A DNA stretch of 64,000 nucleotides, from NCBI RefSeq assembly GCF_001436095.1, contig NZ_AYYK01000004.1:310001-374000 (forward strand), in the 5' to 3' direction. Positions 52,935 to 61,379 of this stretch are shown here, piece after piece. The stretch comes from Lapidilactobacillus dextrinicus DSM 20335. Its GTDB lineage: Bacteria; Bacillota; Bacilli; Lactobacillales; Lactobacillaceae. Under the pieces are notes generated by a model. That model ran no database searches. It saw only the letters and a program-made list of their open reading frames with translations, and had not been told where the DNA came from. The first letter of the stretch is position 1. Each line of letters starts with the position of its first letter. A program made the position numbers and the translations under genes.

Positions 52935-53818
52935 TAAATACCACCTACTAACGGTTGGAAGTCCAATTGAACAATCACATTACCAATACCTGATGAAGCT
53001 TTAACTTGAAAATAGTTATTACCTTTCTCTAATTGCAAGAATGTAGAGTTAGGGTCTCGCAAAGGCATAGCATTACTATCTACGCCACTTGGAGTTGTCA
53101 TAATCGCTTCTTTTTTACCTCGTGTAGTAACTAATTTAAACCGTGTTCCAGCAGGGTAAGCTCCTTTGAAGCGGAAGAATTGTTGAGTTAATACGTTATA
53201 GATTTCAGGGTCACTTGCTTCGGCTCCTAAAGTAATATAAAAAGTACCTCCTACTGCAACATCTCCATTATTTTCAACTGGTACAATTTCACCACTCTTC
53301 AACGTAGCAAATTCATAATTAGCAACTATTTCAAGTGGAAAATGATGTTTCTTCGTCGCTACCGCTAACGGTATTAACGAGTTGTAAACACTCATATCTT
53401 GCCAATAGGGGTCTAAAGCCAGGAAAGTAGCGGTAAACGTCTCAGTGATATTTTTAATTGGATCATCCATTTCTGGTGCCTTAACGACCAACACATCTAT
53501 TGAATATTCATTGTTAAAAGCTCGATAAGTTAAAGTACCGGCTACTTTAGGATTAAGCACTCCAATAAGCTCTTTACGCAGCATATCTAAATCCTGTGGA
53601 CTTATTCCAACAGCTTCACCTTTAATTGTTAAATCACGCGTATCGAGTTGTTCAGAAACCAGAATAGCGCCATCAAGTCCATATTGTTTTTCAGTAGTAA
53701 TCGTATTCTCTACCGATCCAAAACCTTGTTTAGATATAACAACAAAAGGTGGTCGGGCACTGAACGAAACCTGTACACCATCAGCATTGGTATAGATAAT
53801 TTCGTACACTATTCCCAC
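52934..53818 (-). CDS. Distal tail protein (Dit), Gp17-like
   Basis: This 294-aa Sipho_tail family member has KQYGLDGAILVSEQLDTRDLTIKGEA, LDMLRKELIGVLNPK and TATFLALDPYWQD. It forms the ring between tube and hub. The stop shares one base with the next gene and the start lies just after the tape measure stop. Confidence 0.9.
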   Translation of the reverse strand: MGIVYEIIYTNADGVQVSFSARPPFVVISKQGFGSVENTITTEKQYGLDGAILVSEQLDTRDLTIKGEAVGISPQDLDMLRKELIGVLNPKVAGTLTYRAFNNEYSIDVLVVKAPEMDDPIKNITETFTATFLALDPYWQDMSVYNSLIPLAVATKKHHFPLEIVANYEFATLKSGEIVPVENNGDVAVGGTFYITLGAEASDPEIYNVLTQQFFRFKGAYPAGTRFKLVTTRGKKEAIMTTPSGVDSNAMPLRDPNSTFLQLEKGNNYFQVKASSGIGNVIVQLDFQPLVGGI

Positions 53819-53821
53819 CTC

Positions 53822-56284
53822 CTACTTCTTTCTTAAAGCCGCCAAATCCTGCAATTGTAACTTAGTTTGCCTTGCAATCTCCCGTGGTGTTAATGGGTGC
53901 GGTGATGTAATATACTGCGTTACATTAATGTCACCGTCATCTTGCCCCATCACTTCCATAACAGCTTGTCGGACATAGTCAAGCAACGTATCAATTGGTG
54001 CAACTGCTTCTGCACCAGCTTCACCAACACCATGTAATTGACCACCACCCGATGATAACAATGTAGGCTCATCAAAAATACCACCGTCAGCATGCCAACT
54101 AATTCCTAAACTTGGAATTTTACCTTTTAACAAATCTCCAATCTTCCAGCCTGCTGGACTAATTGAAAAACTTGGTACAGGAATATGCGGCCAAGAAATA
54201 CTGAAATTAAAGAAGCCTTTAATTGTATCGATAATGCGTCGAATAATATTCTTTGCAGAATTCATTGGCCCTTCAATTGCAGATTTAACACCATTAAATA
54301 CTCGCGATACTATTCCTGTTATCCCACTCCAAACATTTGAAATTGTATTCTTGACACCATTAACTACATTAGAAATAGTTGATTTAATAGCATTCCAAAC
54401 GCTTGAGGTAACACTTCTAATGCCGTTAAAGATGCTTGAAACTAAACCCCTCACACCATTAAAAACATTAGAAACAGTATTCTTAATTCCATTTACAATG
54501 TTCGAAATTGTACTCTTAATTCCGTTCCAAACCGTTGATGCTATATTACGAATACCGTTAAAAATAGTTGAAATAGTATTTTTAGTCGCATTAAAGATAT
54601 TTATAATGGTATTTTTAATACCATTAACCACATTTAAAAGAAAAGCCTTAATGGCATTCCAAATTGTTGATGCAACAATGCTGATACCATTAAAAATATT
54701 TGAAATTCCATTTTTTAAACTATTAAATAGATTAACAGCAGTACTAACAACCGATATTATTAACGACACAATTCCTGTTACAATAGCATTCCAGATAATA
54801 ACAGCAACATCCTTGATACCTTGCCATAAATTAGTAAAGAATTGTCCTAATGCAGTAAACGTCTGGACCGCCAGTGTTTTTAAATTGCTCCAGGCATTAC
54901 TTAAAAATTGCGTAAAGTTCTGCCAAATTTGCTGACCTAGCTTTGTTTGGGTAAAGAAATAAGTTAGCCCAGCCACTAATCCAACTATCGCTAAAATTAT
55001 TAACGAAATTGGATTGGCATTTAAAACAATATTAAATGCTGTTTGAACCGCCGTTGCGATGGTTGTTATAGCATTCCACGCTGCTAAGAATCCAACAATT
55101 GCACCAATACCAACAGCAATCGGCATGAAGATATCCTTGTATTTCACAATGAAATCAAAAGCAGATTTAAGGCCATCTAGTGCCTGAGAAATTGCATCGA
55201 CTGAACTATCAAACATTGTTTTAGCATTTTGACCAAACATTTCGCCGATTGTTTTGCTTAGGTTATTGACTAACGATCCAATCATCGATGGGATTCTAGG
55301 GACTAATGTTTGAACAGCTTTTGAAATTCCCTCGAACAATTTTGGCGCCAATTCCATCGCAGCCTTACCAGCCACACCAGCAAATTTCATTCCAGATTGA
55401 ATAACAGAATCAATATTACCGGCACCAGACATAAAGTTGCTTAACGCACCTTTTGCGGTCTGAAATGATCCAGATAACGTGTCATTCTCTTTAGCATAAT
55501 TACCAGCATACTTTGCTGTTTTCTCCATGAACATTTGAGTGGCAAGTCCGACTTTCTCTTGTGTCGTCATGTCGGCTGTAGATTTCTTAATGCCTTTAGA
55601 CAATGCATAGTTACCAATTGTTGTGTCATTCATGGCGACACCAAGGTTATCCATCATTTCGAAGTTACCCTTGGCCATGCCACTAACTGCTTCCATAGCA
55701 TCATCGGCATTAATACCCATGATTGATGCAACATCGGCAGCCCGTTGCATAGAGTCGCTTGTCATGGTCATACTCTCTTTAACAGAGAAACCAGCACCTT
55801 GATATAAGGATCCCATCTTATTAGCATTCGCTAAAAAATCTGACTGAGATAATCCCATATTCTTGAATGCATTAACACCAGTTTTTTGCATTTGTTGAGC
55901 ATACTTACCAAATACGGCAGTACTACCGCCCATATTTTGTTCAAGCTCACCGCCCATGTTCATACTTTTTACAAGCAGAGCACCAGCACTTGCCATTGCA
56001 GCAGTTCCACCAACCACTATAGCTTTAGCACCCGTTTTTACGCCGTTTGCTAGCGAGCTATTAATTTTTCCGCCCAACGAATTAAACTGTTTGCTAACGC
56101 CACTAAAATCTATTTTCTTTCCTAGGCCCGAAAAAGTATTGCCGACACTTGTCGACATTTTCTTAAAAAAGTTCGTTAGTTTGTTTCCGGTTCCTTGACC
56201 TTTTTTCTCAGTTTCATCTAAAGCCTTATTAGCTTCTTTGTTATCGACACCGATAGTCCCGAATAACTTAAAAATTTCTCCCAT
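53822..56284 (-). CDS. Tape measure protein
   Basis: This 820-aa protein starts GEIFKLFGTIGVDNKEANKALDETEKKG and has TMP-type QKTGVNAFKNMGLSQSDF. Hydrophobic helices lie at about 395-440. A striking run of ~11-residue repeats with a fixed W or F and N.I/N.V (VWNGIKSTISN, IFNGIRSVTSS) spans about 500-690. The C terminus carries DGGIFDEPTLLSSGG, common in tape measures. No transglycosylase domain is seen. It is about 600 aa shorter than in prophage 1, so the tail should be shorter. Confidence 0.93.
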   Translation of the reverse strand: MGEIFKLFGTIGVDNKEANKALDETEKKGQGTGNKLTNFFKKMSTSVGNTFSGLGKKIDFSGVSKQFNSLGGKINSSLANGVKTGAKAIVVGGTAAMASAGALLVKSMNMGGELEQNMGGSTAVFGKYAQQMQKTGVNAFKNMGLSQSDFLANANKMGSLYQGAGFSVKESMTMTSDSMQRAADVASIMGINADDAMEAVSGMAKGNFEMMDNLGVAMNDTTIGNYALSKGIKKSTADMTTQEKVGLATQMFMEKTAKYAGNYAKENDTLSGSFQTAKGALSNFMSGAGNIDSVIQSGMKFAGVAGKAAMELAPKLFEGISKAVQTLVPRIPSMIGSLVNNLSKTIGEMFGQNAKTMFDSSVDAISQALDGLKSAFDFIVKYKDIFMPIAVGIGAIVGFLAAWNAITTIATAVQTAFNIVLNANPISLIILAIVGLVAGLTYFFTQTKLGQQIWQNFTQFLSNAWSNLKTLAVQTFTALGQFFTNLWQGIKDVAVIIWNAIVTGIVSLIISVVSTAVNLFNSLKNGISNIFNGISIVASTIWNAIKAFLLNVVNGIKNTIINIFNATKNTISTIFNGIRNIASTVWNGIKSTISNIVNGIKNTVSNVFNGVRGLVSSIFNGIRSVTSSVWNAIKSTISNVVNGVKNTISNVWSGITGIVSRVFNGVKSAIEGPMNSAKNIIRRIIDTIKGFFNFSISWPHIPVPSFSISPAGWKIGDLLKGKIPSLGISWHADGGIFDEPTLLSSGGGQLHGVGEAGAEAVAPIDTLLDYVRQAVMEVMGQDDGDINVTQYITSPHPLTPREIARQTKLQLQDLAALRKK

Positions 56285-56553
56285 TAGTCCACCTCACTTT
56301 CAGGCTTTAGCTTATTGGGTTTAACAAATTGAGTAGCAAAATCGAACATTTTTTGCTCTTGCTCTTTAGTAATTGGTTCTTTTTCCTTATTTCGAATACT
56401 CTTAAGACCTTGTGCCTTACGGAAATCTTTAAATGATTGTTGCATAGTAGTATGAAGCCACTGGTTATACAGACGCTCATCTCGCTCGGTTTCCAGTAAA
56501 TATAAAATAAAATCCATTGAGTTACTAAGAAGATATGTCTTTAGCAACGCCAA
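56284..56553 (-). CDS. Tail assembly chaperone, T part (read by -1 frameshift)
   Basis: The frame 56284-56553 opens with TTG but is open further upstream and joins the preceding gene by a -1 shift. The helical segment (FILYLLETERDERLYNQWLHTTMQ) and basic linker are typical of the second chaperone domain. It is probably made only as the C-terminal part of the fusion spanning 56284-57035. Confidence 0.8.
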   Translation of the reverse strand: MALLKTYLLSNSMDFILYLLETERDERLYNQWLHTTMQQSFKDFRKAQGLKSIRNKEKEPITKEQEQKMFDFATQFVKPNKLKPESEVD

Positions 56554-57035
56554 TGGATTTCCGTAACGTTTAAATAGTGTATCTTTTAAGAGATATTCGC
56601 CGTCCTCTAGGTCTATAGTAAGGACGCGATAGATTCGAAAAAATCTTTTAACTCTGGTTTTTTGAAGAAACTGATAAGCAATGTTGTATAGTCTTTCAAT
56701 CCCAAAGATTGGATATCAGCTAGTGTTAAGCCCGTCAAATCAGCTAATAATTCGTTAACTTCGTATTTAATAGCCTTAAGATTGACTAAAACTTTCTGTA
56801 GCATACTCGCAGCCATTTCCATACCGCGTTTTTCTACTTCTTTTTCTGACAGATCAATTTTTGCCTGCTCAACCTTAGTTGGCTTTTTGGATTGATGATC
56901 CATTGGTACAACATTAGTTGCCTCCACATTACGCTCAAACATCTTGACGAATTCGTCTTTAATATCAAGTTTGCCGACAATTGCTAGTAAACTAAATAAG
57001 TCATCACCACGTAACTCACGCATCTCAATTGCCAT
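56284..57035 (-). CDS. gpG-GT fusion tail chaperone via programmed -1 frameshift
   Basis: The zero frame reaches the slippery heptamer TTTTTTC (56637-56643, phase T-TTT-TTC). After a -1 slip the frame continues without a stop for 28 codons into the downstream frame, giving a product of about 250 aa. This is the classical siphovirus arrangement, in which a minor fraction of ribosomes makes the long chaperone needed for tape-measure coating. Confidence 0.8.
56613..57035 (-). CDS. Tail assembly chaperone, G part
   Basis: This 140-aa zero-frame product is helical and acidic (DDLFSLLAIVGKLDIKDEFVKMF; LTGLTLADIQSLGLKDYTTLLISFFKKP). It follows the tube gene with a 1-bp overlap. The slippery site lies 8 codons before its stop. 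Confidence 0.85.
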   Translation of the reverse strand: MAIEMRELRGDDLFSLLAIVGKLDIKDEFVKMFERNVEATNVVPMDHQSKKPTKVEQAKIDLSEKEVEKRGMEMAASMLQKVLVNLKAIKYEVNELLADLTGLTLADIQSLGLKDYTTLLISFFKKPELKDFFESIASLL

Positions 57036-57658
57036 TACTCTTCACCGCCATTTTCAATTGTGCCATCCGTATTTGGATAATAAATACGCCATGGAAATTC
57101 ATCTTTAACTAGTTGTTCATATGAAGCGTTAGCCGTAATTTCTTGTTCAACTACAGCTTCTTTGTTGTCTTCTGTCTTGAGATCCATTGGACTCTTAACC
57201 AAACCATTATCCAAGGCAAAGATAATTGGCTTCTGTGTACCACGATGAACACCAACAACTGCAATCGACTTAATATAGTCTTCATTGGTTAAATAACGTT
57301 TAGCACGAATAACTTTATATCCTGTTGGTGCCTCATCCGCGGTTGCGTCAGTCATTGTTGCATTTAACGAGCGACGTAAGTTCTCTGCGGTCAATTCTAG
57401 TAGACTCGCTTTAACAGTCGCAGTGGCTGATTCCATTACATTTAATCCTTGAACATCCATAATATAAGTACCATCGGCCTCAATTTTGCGATAACCAAGT
57501 TCAATGTTTACTTCGACACCACCTTGAGTTGAGCCAAGTGGTGTACCTGTAAATTCTTTTGCTTCAGTATCATATTTAAAATCTGTAAAAATTGTTGCCG
57601 CATCAATAACATAGTTTTCTGCGGACTTAGCTGTATATCCTGTCTTAGGCAATACCAT
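57035..57658 (-). CDS. Major tail (tube) protein
   Basis: This 207-aa protein is of the A118 Tsh-like type: AENYVIDAATIFTDFKY, LGSTQGGVEVNIELGYRKIEADG and SATATVKASLLELT. It forms the tail tube. It has no detectable similarity to the prophage 1 tube protein. The start overlaps the tail terminator gene by 14 bp. Confidence 0.88.
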   Translation of the reverse strand: MVLPKTGYTAKSAENYVIDAATIFTDFKYDTEAKEFTGTPLGSTQGGVEVNIELGYRKIEADGTYIMDVQGLNVMESATATVKASLLELTAENLRRSLNATMTDATADEAPTGYKVIRAKRYLTNEDYIKSIAVVGVHRGTQKPIIFALDNGLVKSPMDLKTEDNKEAVVEQEITANASYEQLVKDEFPWRIYYPNTDGTIENGGEE

Positions 57659-58028
57659 ATTTTTTATTCCTCCAATCTACGGCTACATAGAACCGTACAT
57701 TCCTGCGTTTTAACTGTTCATCATTGGTAGGTACTTTATTAGATCCTTGAAAACTAAATACTAATGAAAGACTACTCGTTAAATCTCTACGAGATATCAA
57801 GGCATCTTTAAATTTGTCTTCTAGTAGTGCTACACGAGCAGATGTGTCATGCCAATCAAAGATGTCTATGTCGAGATAGAAACCATCTTGATTACGTCTA
57901 ATAGCTTCACTGTCGAAATTATACGTTGCATATGGGTAAGCGATTTTTTTAGATGTGTTCATTTCAAAAAAGGTTTGATCGTGTACGGATTGCAATATCT
58001 TCGCTAGCTCTTTTAACAACTCCTCCAC
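57645..58028 (-). CDS. Tail terminator protein
   Basis: This 127-aa protein starts EELLKELAKILQSV and has YATYNFDSEAIRRNQDGFYLDIDIFDW and DWRNKKY at the end, the usual tail-terminator pattern (small alpha/beta ring protein). It lies directly before the tube gene. Confidence 0.8.
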   Translation of the reverse strand: MEELLKELAKILQSVHDQTFFEMNTSKKIAYPYATYNFDSEAIRRNQDGFYLDIDIFDWHDTSARVALLEDKFKDALISRRDLTSSLSLVFSFQGSNKVPTNDEQLKRRNVRFYVAVDWRNKKYGIA

Positions 58029-58030
58029 GA

Positions 58031-58462
58031 TTATGCCCCCTTAAACGTTGTTCCTAGTTCTCGACTAAGAATTTCTTTAACTTGTTGCTTATTTTGTCTA
58101 AAGGCTTTACGCATAAACGATTGTGGCTTTTGACCCCAAGTGAAATGCCAATCACCACCAGCGTCTTGATACGCCCATCCCCCTTTGCGACCTGAACCAT
58201 TTTCAGCAAATTCCCCAGTACCAAACTCAACATAAATCGCATATTGCTCTGGTGATCCAACAATCCCAACTACTTTTCCATTCATGCTCTTCAACTGATA
58301 ATCGATATTGTTTCGAAGTTGTCCGGTATTCACTGAAACATTAGATTTAGCAGTAGATTTGATAATCTCAAGTACCATAGTCATTGCACGTTCAACTGCC
58401 GCATCCATTTGCGCCAGTACTTTGCTTTTATTGCTAACAAACTTAAAACTGCTATCACTCAT
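58031..58462 (-). CDS. Tail completion protein, HK97 gp10-like
   Basis: Read from ATG 58462 (GGTGG upstream), since the frame before it overlaps the previous gene, this 143-aa protein has AKSNVSVNTGQLRNNIDYQ, QYAIYVEFGTGEFAENG and PQSFMRKAFRQNK. It is the classic gp10 layout (NTGxLR, YxxxVEFGTG, PFxRPA). Confidence 0.9.
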   Translation of the reverse strand: MSDSSFKFVSNKSKVLAQMDAAVERAMTMVLEIIKSTAKSNVSVNTGQLRNNIDYQLKSMNGKVVGIVGSPEQYAIYVEFGTGEFAENGSGRKGGWAYQDAGGDWHFTWGQKPQSFMRKAFRQNKQQVKEILSRELGTTFKGA

Positions 58463-58784
58463 CAAGATCACCACCAAACTTAAGGTAAATTTCGTTGTGA
58501 TGATGAACACCGACTGGATCATCTGAATAAGTGACTTCATAAACACGGTTTTCTGAGTCAATAATTCGCATTTTATCTGTTATACCTGGTGTATATTCAG
58601 GAACTATCAAAATATGTGTTGAGTCTTCCACGCGTGCATTTTGAAGTGTGTTTTCATTCGTTCCGGTCAATAGATCCAAATAACCATTAATCTTTTTAAC
58701 AGGTTTCCACGTATCTATTAGCCCACCCATTCCATCACTTTCTTGGGTGACTTCTTGCAGTTCAAATGGCTGTGGTTTAAACAT
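58455..58784 (-). CDS. Head closure / stopper protein
   Basis: Read from ATG 58784, which overlaps the upstream stop (TGATG), this 109-aa small beta-barrel protein has LQEVTQESDGMGGLIDTW at the start and NRVYEVTYSDDP, the pattern of SPP1 gp16-type stoppers. Confidence 0.82.
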   Translation of the reverse strand: MFKPQPFELQEVTQESDGMGGLIDTWKPVKKINGYLDLLTGTNENTLQNARVEDSTHILIVPEYTPGITDKMRIIDSENRVYEVTYSDDPVGVHHHNEIYLKFGGDLDE

Positions 58785-59320
58785 CAACCCCACCTCATTT
58801 TTTTATACTTTTTTAGAAAACTAAACTTTGCTGCGGGAAAGCCTTCGATATTATCGGTAGCATTAATATCATAATAGGTAACTGACATTCGTGCGATTGT
58901 TTCTGACTTAATTCCTAACTTGCTACCCATTTTGTGTTTGTATTCAACTAAGCCTTTGACCCCGTATTTTATGTCATTTGGATATTGAATTTTTGTTATG
59001 AACGCACCAAAAAAGGAACCTTCAAAAAAAGGTTCCTCATTAGTGACAGTCAATGTCGTATCTTCAATTGAGCTAATTACTGCTAATCCATCATTGTAAG
59101 TTGAATCGCTGACCTGAATCGTATCACCTATACGAAGTCCGAGCGGATAATCATAGAGTGTGATTTCTTGTGGGCCAGTGAATTTAATCTTACGAAAACG
59201 AATTAGAGTATTTTGAAAATTGTTATTGGTTAGATTCCTGACTATAGTTTCGTAAGCATCCAAATCACCTTGCGTCACTTTATCATCAATCTCTTTAGCT
59301 TCATCTAGTGTGATAATCAT
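58784..59320 (-). CDS. Head-tail connector/adaptor protein
   Basis: This 178-aa protein lies between capsid and stopper genes, as in A118 (gp7-like). The helical start (LDEAKEIDDKVTQGDLDAYETIVRNLTNNNF), a beta middle with QEITLYDYPLGLRIGDTIQVSDS, and a basic C terminus are visible. Adaptor role inferred from order and size. Confidence 0.8.
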   Translation of the reverse strand: MIITLDEAKEIDDKVTQGDLDAYETIVRNLTNNNFQNTLIRFRKIKFTGPQEITLYDYPLGLRIGDTIQVSDSTYNDGLAVISSIEDTTLTVTNEEPFFEGSFFGAFITKIQYPNDIKYGVKGLVEYKHKMGSKLGIKSETIARMSVTYYDINATDNIEGFPAAKFSFLKKYKKMRWG

Positions 59321-59336
59321 TAGACCACACTCCTAA

Positions 59337-60200
59337 CTAACCCTCTGCTGGTGGTGTTGGAACGGTTAATTTACCCTTAGCAATAGCTTTCTTATTCTTA
59401 TCAGGTACATAAGAACCATACTTAATTAATGACTGTAATGCAGTACCAAAGAAGCCAGGATGTTCTGTTAAAGCACGATATTCGTTGAAACCAGCAAAGA
59501 CTTTACCAATACCATCAGCAACGAAGTAGGCATTTTCACTAGCTTTAAAACGAGCATCTGGTGTTTCTTCCAAGAAGAAGCCTTTGAACTTATACAACAC
59601 GTTATCACCAATGTTTACTTGTGCACTCTTATCCGCTTTAGCTAAATCACTATCAACTAAGAAGTTATAAACATCAGATGTTACGTACGCGCGTTTAACA
59701 ATGTCAGAGCTAACTTCATTATTAGTGAAGTACTTAGAAGCATCGTTGAACATCTTTGTTACACCAGCTTCTGTGAGCTCACCAGTAAAAGTACTACCTG
59801 CGCTTGCTGAAATACGTGCACCAGCCGTTGCATCAATTAATAATGCGATTGCAGCACTTTGTTTTTCCATTCGCTCAGCAACGACTGTGTCTAAATCATC
59901 ATTGACGGTCGTAATATCAACACCTTCGTTAACTGACTTAGTCGCTTCATAAGAAACTGGCAAGTCAGTAGAAATAATTTCAGTCATTTCACCTAAACGA
60001 CCAGCGTCAATTTTCTTAGTCTTGTCATAGTCGTTAATAATAACGTCCATATCTGACACTTTGACGCTAAAGGCTGTATCACTGTTAGAAATACCATCCA
60101 ACACCTCTAATGTACCGAATGATTTTAAGAAGTGTGATTTAGCTGCAAATAATACTGGTAATAGTTCCTTGAATTGTTGTGAATAAATTTTTACTGCCAT
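59337..60200 (-). CDS. Major capsid protein
   Basis: This 287-aa protein has VKIYSQQFKELLPVLFAAKSHF, then KKIDAGRLGEMTEIISTDLPVSYEATKSVNEG, a typical HK97-fold P-domain strand, and RALTEHPGFFGTALQSLIKYG near the end. It directly follows the scaffold gene. It is A118-like and different from the prophage 1 capsid. Confidence 0.92.
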   Translation of the reverse strand: MAVKIYSQQFKELLPVLFAAKSHFLKSFGTLEVLDGISNSDTAFSVKVSDMDVIINDYDKTKKIDAGRLGEMTEIISTDLPVSYEATKSVNEGVDITTVNDDLDTVVAERMEKQSAAIALLIDATAGARISASAGSTFTGELTEAGVTKMFNDASKYFTNNEVSSDIVKRAYVTSDVYNFLVDSDLAKADKSAQVNIGDNVLYKFKGFFLEETPDARFKASENAYFVADGIGKVFAGFNEYRALTEHPGFFGTALQSLIKYGSYVPDKNKKAIAKGKLTVPTPPAEG

Positions 60201-60213
60201 GATTTAATTCCTC

Positions 60214-60774
60214 CTATTTATCGTATTTCGCTATAATATCAGCGAAAGGATCAGCGTCATGTTGCTGACCGCTCTCAAGCTTATTGTCAACAGTCTGATA
60301 ACCATTGCCCGGATTATCTTCCTGCTTTGTATCTTCCTTGCCAGCAAAGTAATCGGGAATGCTCGATTTTAATTCTTTAATCTTGTTGTCCAGGTCTTTT
60401 ACCTTGCCGTCTTTATCAATTTCTAACTTACCCAATTTGAAAGTGGCATAATCAATATCTTTAGCACCAACAGCTTGTAACGCGGCCGACACTTGACCAT
60501 TAATCTTCAAATCAGTATTTTCTTTTTCCAACGCTTCAGCCTTATCTTTTAGATCAGCTAATTCTTGTTGAATATCCGGATTATCCTTAGTCTTATCTTC
60601 AAGAGATTTCAAAGTCTTGTTTGCATCAGATAACTGAGTTGAAAGATTATTGTACTGATCCTTTGGCACAGCATTCTTCGGGAATTCTTTATCAATTTCC
60701 GTATTGGCCGCATCCACGTCAATCGTGCCATCTTCCTTAGTGTGCTTAGCTAGAATTGCTTTAATCCATTCCAT
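60214..60774 (-). CDS. Capsid scaffold protein
   Basis: Read from ATG 60774 with GGAGGAAG upstream, this 186-aa protein has a coiled coil (LSDANKTLKSLEDKTKDNPDIQQELADLKDKAEALE) followed by SAALQAVGAKDIDYATFKLGKLEIDKDG and a disordered acidic tail. It corresponds in layout to the GP20 scaffold of prophage 1. A longer frame to 60957 exists but has no site and crosses the hairpin. Confidence 0.88.
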   Translation of the reverse strand: MEWIKAILAKHTKEDGTIDVDAANTEIDKEFPKNAVPKDQYNNLSTQLSDANKTLKSLEDKTKDNPDIQQELADLKDKAEALEKENTDLKINGQVSAALQAVGAKDIDYATFKLGKLEIDKDGKVKDLDNKIKELKSSIPDYFAGKEDTKQEDNPGNGYQTVDNKLESGQQHDADPFADIIAKYDK

Positions 60775-60794
60775 TTTTCTTCCTCCATACCTTT

Positions 60795-60815
60795 TATAGC
60801 GGTCGGTTCCGCTTA
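60795..60815 (-). promoter_or_regulatory. GC hairpin ahead of the scaffold gene
   Basis: AGCGG pairs with CCGCT across AACCGA on the minus strand, about 20-25 nt upstream of the scaffold start. It is positionally equivalent to 18422-18441. Confidence 0.4.
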
Positions 60816-60901
60816 GAGTGTCTGAATATACCGTCAGCTCGGTAATGGTGGGTTTAACGTCATCACCAGGACACAAAAATAGACCACATAATAAATGTGA
60901 T

Positions 60902-61105
60902 CTAATACACTTGAACCATTTTATTAATATTTTCAACAGGAATGGCCATCCATTCACCGTCGTTTATGATAGCTTCAATAAACTTTGGCGGCGTGTCAGA
61001 CATCAAGCGATTAATATCCTTGATATTTAACAAGGCTTCAATGGTGACAAATTCCCCATCACCGCCCTTATCACCAGTCCAGTACGTTAGCTTACAGCGT
61101 TTCAA
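60902..61105 (-). CDS. Small head-region protein, unknown
   Basis: This 67-aa protein reads KRCKLTYWTGDKGGDGEFVTIEALLN..., with a beta start and a helix. It sits between the minor head module and the scaffold, like the unrelated gene at 18496-18717. Function unknown. Confidence 0.62.
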   Translation of the reverse strand: MKRCKLTYWTGDKGGDGEFVTIEALLNIKDINRLMSDTPPKFIEAIINDGEWMAIPVENINKMVQVY

Positions 61106-61160
61106 TTAACCACTTCCTATTTTTGAATACAAAAATAGCACCCAATCATTTGATCAAGTG

Positions 61161-61379
61161 CTAATCCCAGATATTTGAATTTAATAACTCTAGCGCTTGT
61201 TCACCATCTTTAGTAAGATCATAATTTTTGTCAAAGGACTTTAAGATGTGGAAATCCTCAATGGCCTCATAAACATTATCGACTTCATCGTCTGAATAGT
61301 TTCGTTCTTCGACAATAATGTTTAGTTTATCTTTCAAAAAAAGACGATCATTTTTTGATAACAGTTTATAAAGTTCCAT
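61161..61379 (-). CDS. Small phage protein, unknown
   Basis: Read from ATG 61379 behind GGGGGAG, this 72-aa helical acidic protein resembles small winged-helix proteins in composition (LFLKDKLNIIVEERNYSDDEVDNVYEAIEDFHIL). The start overlaps the minor head gene end by 14 bp. Because that gene ends in a toxin-like domain, an immunity role is possible but unproven. Confidence 0.6.
   Translation of the reverse strand: MELYKLLSKNDRLFLKDKLNIIVEERNYSDDEVDNVYEAIEDFHILKSFDKNYDLTKDGEQALELLNSNIWD

Noticed and set aside
60214-60957. 247-aa version of the scaffold protein
   Set aside because: The extra 61 residues have no ribosome binding site, cross a hairpin and overlap the upstream gene; ATG 60774 has a strong site.
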